The notes under the pieces: generated by a model
What the model was told of the DNA's origin: nothing
Database searches by the model: none
The model's input: the letters and a program-made list of their open reading frames with translations, nothing else
Assembly: GCA_019635875.1 (NCBI GenBank)
Contig: JAHBYP010000005.1
Span: 434,001 to 498,000, forward strand
Direction: 5' to 3'
From: Alphaproteobacteria bacterium
GTDB lineage: Bacteria; Pseudomonadota; Alphaproteobacteria; Reyranellales; Reyranellaceae
DNA: 64,000 nucleotides
Program-made: the position numbers and the translations under genes
Shown: positions 56,891 through 64,000 of the stretch, piece after piece
Numbering within the stretch: position 1 is the stretch's first letter
How the letters are laid out: each line of letters starts with the position of its first letter

Positions 56891-58093
56891 GTGGCCGCAA
56901 GCGATATCAGCATTTCCATCGTGGTTCCCACTCATGATCGGCTCAATCTTGTCAAGGAAGCAGTCAGCACGGTCATCCGTCAGGGCGCCGGCTCCTGGGA
57001 ACTCATCGTTTTCGACAACTGCTCGACCGAGCCTCTGGGCAACTTCGTGCAATCGCTCGCGCACCCCAACGTGCGCTTTGCGCGCTCGGACACGTTTCTC
57101 GACGTCACCGCCAGCTGGAATAGGGCGTTCAACATGGCCACGGGCGACTACATCATGCTCATCGGCGACGATGACGGCCTGGCGCCTGGCTTCTTTGATA
57201 AGGTCCGGGCGCTCGTCACCGAGCACGATTGGCCCGATATGCTGTACTTCCCGATCCTGCAGTTCTTCCATCCCGGCGTCGCGCCGTGGCGTCGCGAGGG
57301 ATATGTCGCGCATGTGCGCAGCGAGGCGCTGGGCACCGATTCGAAGCCGCACTACCTCGATCGTTCCCAGAAACGCGAAGCGGTGGCCGGCTCCTTCGGA
57401 ATGCGTCGCCGCTTCCTGTTCAACATGCAAGGACTGATCTTCAGGCGCTCCTCGGCGGACCGGATGAAGGTCAACGGCGATTTCTTCCAGTCGCCCTTTC
57501 CCGATTACTACATCGCCAATGCGGCCATGCTTCTGCTGGACAAGGTCCTGGTTTGTCCCGTGGCCGTGGCGATCGCCGGCGTATCGAAGGCGTCCTTCGG
57601 TTTCACGCTGTTCAACAATGAGGAAGCGCGCGGCGCGGCGATGCTAAAGACGGAGAATCGAGCGGATCCGTTCTGGCAGGACATGGAGCCCATCGTCCTG
57701 CCCGGCCCAGCCTACAACACCAACTACATCATAACCATGCGACACCTGCAGGAGAGGCTCGGTGCCGCCTGGGACATGAAGCCCGACTTCAAGCGCTATC
57801 GACGGATGCAGATCGCCGCGCTGGTCGACGCCCGGCTGCCTTTGCGTGAGGTCATCCTGACCCCGAACGAACGACTATTCGCGCTGGCCGTGAAGGGCAT
57901 GAAGAAGGTGCGCAACCTCTGGCCGTTCAATCGCATCCTCCATCACATTCAGCATCCACTGGCCGCGCCGCCGAAAGTTACGGAGCTCGCGGTCGGCGGA
58001 ATCGGTAGTGCGGTCGAGCTGTTCGAAATGCTACAGCCCGCGCCAGGCACGGACGATGCGGGGTGGGCGGTGGTTCCACGCGGCGCCAAGTGA
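56891..58093 (+). CDS. Glycosyltransferase family 2 protein
   Basis: 400 aa. N-terminal GT-A domain: SIVVPTHDRLNLVKEAV, ELIVFDNCST and the DxD-like IGDDDGL (metal site). It is paralogous to the next gene, with PGVAPWRREGY and FFQSPFPDYYIANAAML matching the same positions. GTG start at 56891 after AGGACGAAAC; no ATG is close. Predicted to add a sugar to a surface glycan in the cytoplasm. Confidence 0.85.
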   Translation: MAASDISISIVVPTHDRLNLVKEAVSTVIRQGAGSWELIVFDNCSTEPLGNFVQSLAHPNVRFARSDTFLDVTASWNRAFNMATGDYIMLIGDDDGLAPGFFDKVRALVTEHDWPDMLYFPILQFFHPGVAPWRREGYVAHVRSEALGTDSKPHYLDRSQKREAVAGSFGMRRRFLFNMQGLIFRRSSADRMKVNGDFFQSPFPDYYIANAAMLLLDKVLVCPVAVAIAGVSKASFGFTLFNNEEARGAAMLKTENRADPFWQDMEPIVLPGPAYNTNYIITMRHLQERLGAAWDMKPDFKRYRRMQIAALVDARLPLREVILTPNERLFALAVKGMKKVRNLWPFNRILHHIQHPLAAPPKVTELAVGGIGSAVELFEMLQPAPGTDDAGWAVVPRGAK

Positions 58094-58154
58094 CATCATT
58101 CGCGAACCCGCACCACCTGAAAACTCCCTCCTTGGATCCAGGACACCTGTGCAG

Positions 58155-59435
58155 ATGTCAGGATTGTCACCCCAGCAGCCGATGTTCTCCATCCTGCTTC
58201 CGAGCCGCAATGGCCTCGCCTACGTGAAGTTCGCCGTCGAATCGGTGCTGGCGCAATCGATCACCTCCTGGGAACTCATTATTTCGGACAATTGCTCGGA
58301 CGAGGACTATCGCGGATATCTCGCGCTGATCGGACATTCCGGCAATCGCGTGATTCGGCCAGCAGCTCTCCTAGCAAGGGCTGACAACTGGAACCACGCC
58401 CTTGCGCAGGCGGCGGGAGAGTATGTGATCGCGATCGAAGACGGCGACGTCCTCGCGCCGGAAGGCCTGACGATCCTCAAGGCCATCATCGAGGAGCACG
58501 ATCGGCCCGACGCCATCTTCTCAGCCGCCTATCAATACGTCTACCCGGGCGCGCTGCCGCGCCGGCCACGGGGGTATCTGGCAACCGTCATGCCCTCGGC
58601 GTCGCTGCGCAAAGCTTGGGGTTCGTCCGAGCTGCCATCTGGGAGGCGTCGATTCTATGCCGAGCAAGGAATGAGATTCCGCAGGGCATTCGGCTTCAAC
58701 ATTCAGTACCTCACGTGGAGGAAGTCGTTTATCGACAGCCTCGCCCATCTCGGGCCGTTCTTCCAAACGCCGTGCCCTCATTACTACGCGTCACTGGTCA
58801 CCATGAGAACGGCGCCCCGGGTAATCGCGAACCCGAAGCCATGCATCATCATCGGGACGTCGCCAAAGTCGTGTGACCCTCTCGACAATCCGGAGCTGGC
58901 GCAGTCCGCGTATGTCGATACAATGCGCACGGTGCTGCCACAGGCCGAGCAGGCGCTTCAATTGCCAGGCGACGTTCGTTATCGCAATTGGCTGGTCGCG
59001 AATCTTGCCATCTACCAGAAGTTGCCGGAGCTGTTTCCGAAGCGCGTGAGTTTGTGGCGCTACCGGACAATCCAGACTCTGTGGATGGCCCACCGCTACT
59101 ACGCCGCGGCGGGCCCCGACCGCGAGGCCAAGCTCGGCACGTTGCCGAAGCCGGAACAGCGGCTATTCATTCGCCTCGCCAAGCGATTTCAACTGGGGAA
59201 ACGGGCCGGCCGTTCACTCAGAAGGCTGTACGCCACGCTTTTCGACGAGTCGGCCCTTGGGCTCGTCCGCGCCCGAGTGCATCGTTTTGGCACCCACACC
59301 GACGTTCTGGACGCGCTGGCGTGGCTATCTGTTCGACACGACATTCCGCTGCGCCTGCTACAAGCCATTCCCCGCCGTGCCCTGGCGCTGCGACGCCGCA
59401 TGCGTGGCGTGCCGCGTCAGCTGAGCGCTCCTTGA
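58155..59435 (+). CDS. Glycosyltransferase family 2 protein (paralogue of the upstream one)
   Basis: 426 aa. FSILLPSRNGLAYVKFAVESVLAQ and ELIISDNCSDEDY are the GT2 start; AIEDGDVL is the metal region, with Glu-Asp-Gly-Asp where DDD is usual. PGALPRRPRGY and FFQTPCPHYYASLVTM match the previous gene. Longer basic C-terminus. The ATG at 58155 fits the fold start. Its 3' end overlaps the following minus-strand gene by 19 bases. Confidence 0.85.
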   Translation: MSGLSPQQPMFSILLPSRNGLAYVKFAVESVLAQSITSWELIISDNCSDEDYRGYLALIGHSGNRVIRPAALLARADNWNHALAQAAGEYVIAIEDGDVLAPEGLTILKAIIEEHDRPDAIFSAAYQYVYPGALPRRPRGYLATVMPSASLRKAWGSSELPSGRRRFYAEQGMRFRRAFGFNIQYLTWRKSFIDSLAHLGPFFQTPCPHYYASLVTMRTAPRVIANPKPCIIIGTSPKSCDPLDNPELAQSAYVDTMRTVLPQAEQALQLPGDVRYRNWLVANLAIYQKLPELFPKRVSLWRYRTIQTLWMAHRYYAAAGPDREAKLGTLPKPEQRLFIRLAKRFQLGKRAGRSLRRLYATLFDESALGLVRARVHRFGTHTDVLDALAWLSVRHDIPLRLLQAIPRRALALRRRMRGVPRQLSAP

Positions 59436-60523
59436 TTGGGTGTTGGTGTTGGTGTCGGCGTTGGCATCTGCAATAGCACAGATTCGATGTTCTTGAAGCA
59501 GCGTAGTGGCGGGATTTCGAACTGCCCGGGATCGACCGCGGCGTCGCCCCAAGTGAAATACCGTAGCAGCTCGCGATTGATCGGCGCCAGCGAACTGAAG
59601 ATGTCGGTCTGATTGTCGCGGATGAGCAGATCTTCCTGATCGCCGGAACGGAAGGTCTTGCTGTGTGGCCAGTCGTCGACCGGATACTCCCCCTTGTCGC
59701 CGACCACCAGGAGCGATGCACCATCCTTGACGATGGTCGCGCTCAACCCTTCGAGCCCGCTCTCGAACTTGAGGCAATCCATCTTCGAGAGTCCCAACTT
59801 CGGGAATCGCGACGTCAGGAATCTCGTCCGCACAAGGAAGCCGTTGGACCGCACGTGCGGATTGGGAAACGCCGGGAACATGGGCGCGCCTTCGTAGTCG
59901 GGATGCACCGACATGCGCTGGCGCCACAGGCGAAGATGCCGTCGCCGATAGGGCTCCTCGAACAGCGCCCACAGCCTTAATCGACGCCCGACTCGCGCAA
60001 CTCCGGGAATCCGGTAGCCGTTCTCCAAGGCACGAATGATGTCGGCGAACTGATCATGCGTGGACGATCGCAGCAGGTCGCCGTCGAGCACCTTGCCGAG
60101 ATACCAAATCCAGGCGCCGATCGTCGACTGCCGACTCTCGTAGGACGCAGTCGCGCCGACCAGACCGACACCAGGTCGAGAAGCCGCTCGATACAGCCGC
60201 TCGAGCCACAGCGGCTTGTTGATGATCGAGAACGTATTGAGACAGCTAATCCATTCCGTATAGACGGTTTGGGCCGTTCGAAGGTAGGCGTGGATATCGA
60301 AGCCTTCATCGGATTGGGCGACGAAGCGCGTGGCGATCGGCGCCAGGATCTCCTTTGCGCTCGCGACCTCTCTTTCGTCATCGCCTTTCAGGCAGACGAC
60401 GAGATCGTGCGGGATGCCGGCGGGATGATCGATGTAGCTTTGCCTGAAGCGCTCGATAGCCTCGATGCCTTCAGCCGCCCGTGCCAGATAGACGACACTT
60501 ACCGGTGGTCTCAGGAGCGACAT
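59417..60523 (-). CDS. Glycosyltransferase-like protein of unknown family (copy 1)
   Basis: 368 aa. VSVVYLARAAEGIEAIERF and LVGATASYESRQS suggest a GT-A fold start. It shares with 61636-62457 the blocks GATxSYES, RSNGFLVRTRFL, KTFRSGDQEDLLI and WGDAAVDPGQ. The C-terminus ends in a PT dipeptide run encoded by a hexamer repeat. I infer a glycan-related transferase; no signature metal motif is obvious. Overlaps the end of the GT2 gene by 19 bases. Confidence 0.65.
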   Translation of the reverse strand: MSLLRPPVSVVYLARAAEGIEAIERFRQSYIDHPAGIPHDLVVCLKGDDEREVASAKEILAPIATRFVAQSDEGFDIHAYLRTAQTVYTEWISCLNTFSIINKPLWLERLYRAASRPGVGLVGATASYESRQSTIGAWIWYLGKVLDGDLLRSSTHDQFADIIRALENGYRIPGVARVGRRLRLWALFEEPYRRRHLRLWRQRMSVHPDYEGAPMFPAFPNPHVRSNGFLVRTRFLTSRFPKLGLSKMDCLKFESGLEGLSATIVKDGASLLVVGDKGEYPVDDWPHSKTFRSGDQEDLLIRDNQTDIFSSLAPINRELLRYFTWGDAAVDPGQFEIPPLRCFKNIESVLLQMPTPTPTPTPNQGALS

Positions 60524-60730
60524 ATAGGCATCCCATTGGAGAAAGTGACGGCTGCTTCATTCCTGCATATAGAGCATCATCAGGGCGTTCGACGCAACTG
60601 CACGGCCTCCATCGCGCGCCGGTTTGCAATCCATCGGTCCGCATGATAGGTGCCGATGCGGCGAACATTCATGGCGCTCGATATGATGGCACGCACTCCC
60701 ACGACGTCGCCAAGTAAGGTACACACCTCC

Positions 60731-61639
60731 ATGACAAAAGGCCGTGCACAAGTCTCCTGTCCCTATTGTGGAAGCAAGGCGGTACACGCCCTCTCCGGCT
60801 CCGATATCAACAGGGGCGTCACCGACGCCGTCTTCCATCAATTCTGCTGCACAAAGTGCCGCCTCAGGTTCGTTTCAAATCCGCCTGAGAACTTGCCTGA
60901 GTACTATGGATTCGAGTATAATTACCCGTGGACTACTCTGGAGAATCTGGATAGAATTGGCGTTCCTCTTGAACGGTACAAGATTGATCTCGTCCTAGCG
61001 GCCAAGAAGTCCGGCAAGCTTCTTGAGATCGGCGCATCGGACGGGGTGTTCTGCAGGCTGGCCCAGCTGGCCGGCTTCGACGTGCACGCGATCGAGATGA
61101 ACCAAGCGTGCGTGAACTTCATGAACGACACCATCGGGATCCATGCCGTCCAAAGCAACGAACCGGCGGCAGTTCTCGAAGCGTCGGACGAGCGCTACGA
61201 TGCGATCTGCCTGTGGCACACCATAGAGCACCTGCCCGAGCCTTGGCGCATGTTCGAGTTGGCGGCGTCGCGTCTCGCGCCTGATGGCGTCCTGGTGATC
61301 GCCACGCCCAATCCGGATGCCTGGCAGGCCAGGCTCCTGCGCGCACGATGGCCCCACCACGATCTGCCGCGCCATCTCTATCTTCTGCCCATAGCGTGGA
61401 TTCGCGATCTGGCGCGAAAGAGCGGCCTCGCCGTCGATAACATCACCACGCGCGACGAGGGGAGCCTGTTCTGGAACAAGTTCACCTGGGCCACAATGCT
61501 AAGATCGTGGGGCAAGAATGCCCGCGGCAAGACCAAGATGTGGAACGCCGGACTGTCCCTCGGTCGCTTCCTGGATCCATTGGAAGCGCGCGAGGGGGCG
61601 GGTGCCGCCTACACCGCGATCCTGAGGCGTCCGGGCTAG
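60731..61639 (+). CDS. Class I methyltransferase with N-terminal zinc ribbon
   Basis: 302 aa. CPYCGSKAV and FCCTKCRLRF form a zinc ribbon at residues ~10-45, as in many sugar C- or N-methyltransferases of glycan clusters. The SAM domain is LLEIGASDGVFCRLAQLAGFDVHAIEMN, CLWHTIEHLPEP and PDGVLVIATPNPD. The start ATG 60731 places the ribbon at the N-terminus. Ends with a 4-base overlap against the convergent next gene. Confidence 0.82.
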   Translation: MTKGRAQVSCPYCGSKAVHALSGSDINRGVTDAVFHQFCCTKCRLRFVSNPPENLPEYYGFEYNYPWTTLENLDRIGVPLERYKIDLVLAAKKSGKLLEIGASDGVFCRLAQLAGFDVHAIEMNQACVNFMNDTIGIHAVQSNEPAAVLEASDERYDAICLWHTIEHLPEPWRMFELAASRLAPDGVLVIATPNPDAWQARLLRARWPHHDLPRHLYLLPIAWIRDLARKSGLAVDNITTRDEGSLFWNKFTWATMLRSWGKNARGKTKMWNAGLSLGRFLDPLEAREGAGAAYTAILRRPG

Positions 61640-62457
61640 CAGCCGTAGAGCGCGCCCCGCCAGCGCCAGTCGGCCCATGTCCTCAGCCGCTCGAGCCGAC
61701 TGGCCCGCCCCGGCATTGCCGCGTCGCCCCATGCCAGTTCCGCCAGCCAACGGCGTTTGCCCGGCGATCCCGCAGCATAGTCGAAGGTGCGGAAGTCGGA
61801 CACCGCAAGCGCCTCCTGTCCGCCTGAGCGGAACGTGCGGTTGCGCGGCCACTCCTCGGCCAGGGATCGGCCGCCCTCGCCGTCAACGACGACCGGCTTC
61901 AGACCGCGCGCCTCGATCTGCCGCGTAAGCCCCAGCGGTCCGGCCTCGAAGGCATTGCCGCTCTCCAGCGACGATACGTCGCCGGGATCCAGTTCGAGGA
62001 AACGCCTGCGTTCCATCATGAACGCGTTGGTGCGGATATGGACGTTGGGAAAGGTCGTGGCGCCCGACGTCTCGTAGCTGCCGGTGGCGCCGGCCACGCC
62101 GCAGCCGGGCACACGATCGAACGTCTCAAGGCACGCGCGCAACCAGGTCCGCGAGAGGATCTCGCTGGTCGAGGTGAAGAATACCAGGACATCGCAGTCG
62201 ACCTTCGCGGCGACATCGAAGCTCATGAAGAACTGGAAGACACCTTCGGGATAGCGATGCTCGTGAACCGCGCCTTTCCACTTGCGCGTCAGAGTCTCGA
62301 GCATCGGATTCCTGTCACCCTCGGCATAGCCCTTTGCCTGCCAATGGAGCTCCACGGCCAAGCCATCCGCGGCATCGATCACCGACCGTGTGAAGCGACG
62401 CGCGAAACGCGAGGAGTTCGCCGCGCGATCGAGATAGACCAGTCCGAGCTTAGTCAT
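61636..62457 (-). CDS. Glycosyltransferase-like protein of unknown family (copy 2)
   Basis: 273 aa. KLGLVYLDRAANSSRF, CDVLVFFTSTSEIL, GVAGATGSYETSGA, RTNAFMMERRRFL, RTFRSGGQEALAV and LAWGDAAMPGR: the same blocks as copy 1 at 59417, which is about 95 residues longer. Start ATG 62457 lies within the 8-base overlap with the upstream GT2 gene's stop. Probably a sugar transferase of the same glycan. Confidence 0.68.
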   Translation of the reverse strand: MTKLGLVYLDRAANSSRFARRFTRSVIDAADGLAVELHWQAKGYAEGDRNPMLETLTRKWKGAVHEHRYPEGVFQFFMSFDVAAKVDCDVLVFFTSTSEILSRTWLRACLETFDRVPGCGVAGATGSYETSGATTFPNVHIRTNAFMMERRRFLELDPGDVSSLESGNAFEAGPLGLTRQIEARGLKPVVVDGEGGRSLAEEWPRNRTFRSGGQEALAVSDFRTFDYAAGSPGKRRWLAELAWGDAAMPGRASRLERLRTWADWRWRGALYGC

Positions 62458-63346
62458 GCGGAGCGGTGCCGACCGGCTGCGCAGGCGCAATCCGCTTGGC
62501 CGCGGCCCTGGCACGCAACGCCTGCTTCAGCCGCCAGCGCACGAACTCGATGTTCAGCCCGACGACGCGCATGCGAAGGCGAAAGCGCTGCCCCGCCGTG
62601 AACCCGGTGGCCGACAGGCGTTCGGTGAAGCGCCAGAACTTCCACAGCGGCAGCACGTAGTCGACGACGCTGCGATGATAGTAGCGGAAGAGATTGCGCG
62701 AGCTCATGCCGCGGCTCCCGAGGATCAGCTCGCCGCCGTCGGCCTGCGCGACCTTGCCGAGCTTGAGCAGTTCCAGGACGACTGCCCAATCCGACGCCAG
62801 ATATTCCTCCTCGTGCAAGGCCTGGTTGCGCATCAGCGCTTCGCGCCGGAACAGCGAGTAGTAGCGGCCATTGGCGTGCCAGTAGCCGAAGAAGGCGAGC
62901 ACGCGCTGCGCCGGATCGTCGTGCTCGATCGGCCCGTCGCCCATGCGTTTGCGCTCGAAGATGCCGTTGTCGAAGCGCGTCCGGCAGTTGGCCGCAATCG
63001 CGTCGGGCCGGCGGCGCAGCACCGTGACGGTCTGGGTGAGGAAATCCGGCGAGCGCATGTCGTCGGCTGCCGCCCACATGAAGAGCGGCGCCCGTGCCTG
63101 GTCCAGCACGAAGCGGAAGTTAACGGTCGCCCCGAGATTGCGTGGCTGGCGCACGAACCGCACACGACCGTCCTGGCGCGCGAAGCGCTCGCAGATCTCG
63201 GCCGAGCGGTCGGTCGAGGCATTGTCGGAGATGATCAGCTCGAAGTCCCGGAAGTCCTGCGCCAGGATCGCGCCGATGGTGGCCGGCAGGTATTCCTCGG
63301 CGTTGTGCACCGGCATGCCGATGCTGACAGCCGGCACCTCGCTCAT
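62450..63346 (-). CDS. Glycosyltransferase family 2 protein
   Basis: 298 aa. VSIGMPVHNAEEYLPATIGAILAQ and ELIISDNASTDRSAEICERFA are the GT2 core; MWAAADDMRSPDFLTQ is the metal-site region. The C-terminus is basic. ATG at 63346 overlaps the epimerase stop (ATGA), so coupled. Its stop overlaps the next gene by 8 bases. Confidence 0.87.
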   Translation of the reverse strand: MSEVPAVSIGMPVHNAEEYLPATIGAILAQDFRDFELIISDNASTDRSAEICERFARQDGRVRFVRQPRNLGATVNFRFVLDQARAPLFMWAAADDMRSPDFLTQTVTVLRRRPDAIAANCRTRFDNGIFERKRMGDGPIEHDDPAQRVLAFFGYWHANGRYYSLFRREALMRNQALHEEEYLASDWAVVLELLKLGKVAQADGGELILGSRGMSSRNLFRYYHRSVVDYVLPLWKFWRFTERLSATGFTAGQRFRLRMRVVGLNIEFVRWRLKQALRARAAAKRIAPAQPVGTAPHD

Positions 63347-64000
63347 CGCAGCATCAGGTCCAGCGCGGCTTGGATCGACACCTGCGGACTCCAGCCCAAT
63401 GCGCGCAATCGCGTGGTATCGCCGTAAAGCGACGCGGGCTCGCCGGGACGCAGGGCATACAGGCGCCGCAGCGGCTCCGCGTCCTTTCCTAGCACGGCCG
63501 CGAGGTGATCGACCATGTCGGCGATCTGCGTCGGCTGGCCCGCACCGACGTTGAACGCGCCCGTGCCATCCGACGTCGCCAGCGTCGCCAGCGCCTCGCC
63601 CGCGTCGCCGACATGGAGGAAATCGCGCAACGCCACGCCGCCGATCGCGAAGGGCTCGCGCTCGCCGCGCAGTGCGGCGATCACCGAGGGAATGAGGCGA
63701 CCCGCCGGTTCGCCCTTGCCGATGGGAATGAACAGCCGGGCCCACGCGAACGGCACGCCATGCGCCGCGCAGACCGCTTCCATCGCCAGGTTCGCCTGGT
63801 GCTTGGATGCGCCGTACAGGGTCGCCGCCCGCAGCGGCGTCGAGCCCTCGACGCAGCAGGTGTGCTCCGACCATTCGTATTCTGCACAGGTGCCGACGCC
63901 GACAAGGCGCCGCCCCCCGGCGCGGCAGAACGCATCGGCGAGACGCTCGCTGGCCGCCACCCATTGCGTATTGACCGGTGCGGTCCAGAACTTGCCGTGC
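63343..64000 (-). CDS. NAD-dependent epimerase/dehydratase family protein (partial, 5' end off right edge)
   Basis: About 218 C-terminal residues of an extended SDR sugar enzyme. GVGTCAEYEW carries the catalytic-loop serine/threonine, LYGASKHQANL has the YxxxK pair, ARLFIPIGKGEPAGRLIPSVI and ALRDFLHVGDAGEAL are typical substrate-binding parts. It converts an NDP-sugar in the glycan pathway. Coupled to the GT2 gene (ATGA). The Rossmann start lies beyond base 64000. Confidence 0.88.
   Translation of the reverse strand, partial: HGKFWTAPVNTQWVAASERLADAFCRAGGRRLVGVGTCAEYEWSEHTCCVEGSTPLRAATLYGASKHQANLAMEAVCAAHGVPFAWARLFIPIGKGEPAGRLIPSVIAALRGEREPFAIGGVALRDFLHVGDAGEALATLATSDGTGAFNVGAGQPTQIADMVDHLAAVLGKDAEPLRRLYALRPGEPASLYGDTTRLRALGWSPQVSIQAALDLMLR

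Overview
The window is high-GC, gene-dense chromosomal DNA of an alphaproteobacterium. This is an inference from gene content: a Caulobacter/Rhizobium-style cpa/tad pilus locus, tightly overlapping operons joined by ATGA, ergothioneine genes egtB and egtD, both monomeric and homodimeric NADP-isocitrate dehydrogenases, and many solitary amidase, GMC, LLM and enolase-superfamily catabolic genes. A soil or freshwater Rhodospirillales/Reyranella-like lineage would fit, but the sequence alone does not prove it. I saw no rRNA or tRNA gene and no CRISPR array. The only insertion sequence recognised is a decayed IS630-type element.

Layout. 1-8.9 kb: small-molecule catabolism (partial amidohydrolase, DinB-like TIGR03084 protein, beta-hydroxyacid dehydrogenase, MBL-fold lactonase-like protein, FAH-type hydratase, penicillin acylase family protein, RoxA-like diheme cytochrome c). 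8.9-13.8 kb: egtB-egtD-sulfatase operon, with a divergent ATP-grasp-like gene. 13.9-17.9 kb: GMC oxidoreductase, AtzG-like small subunit, AtzE-like amidase and SDR. 17.9-31.7 kb: Tad/Flp pilus locus on the minus strand. It runs from three 54-aa Flp pilins through cpaA-B-C-D-E-F, tadB and tadC to two TadE-like pseudopilins, with a TadD-like TPR lipoprotein beyond an inserted cupin gene. 31.7-35.8 kb: membrane-lipid operon (frameshifted LysM protein, psd, pssA, second CDP-alcohol phosphatidyltransferase). 36-40.4 kb: LOG-family protein, then two unrelated NADP-isocitrate dehydrogenases in tandem, separated by a palindromic repeat. 40.5-44 kb: low-GC HEPN/zinc-ribbon gene (an island candidate), iron-dependent alcohol dehydrogenase, and a phage-replication-like gene flanked by related palindromic repeats. 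44-53.6 kb: more catabolic genes (enolase superfamily, peptide-type solute-binding protein, amidase, hydroxyacyl-CoA dehydrogenase, GST, an alpha/beta hydrolase without its serine, an LLM monooxygenase), plus a PrsW-like protein and a DUF4345 protein. 53.6-64 kb: IS630 remnant, then a surface-glycan cluster of glycosyltransferases, methyltransferases and a sugar epimerase that runs off the right edge.

How the genes work together. The pilus locus encodes a nearly complete Flp machine: prepilin peptidase, secretin, ATPase, inner-membrane platform, localisation ATPase, pilotin-like lipoprotein and pseudopilins. psd and pssA form the phosphatidylethanolamine pathway. egtB and egtD suffice for the core of ergothioneine synthesis. 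Most other genes look like modular uptake and catabolism genes whose substrates cannot be read from sequence. The least explained items are the HEPN/zinc-ribbon protein, the ATP-grasp-like gene beside egtBD, the two paralogous glycosyltransferase-like proteins sharing an FRSG-x-QE / WGDAA signature, the palindromic element family, and the Ser-less hydrolase next to an LLM monooxygenase.
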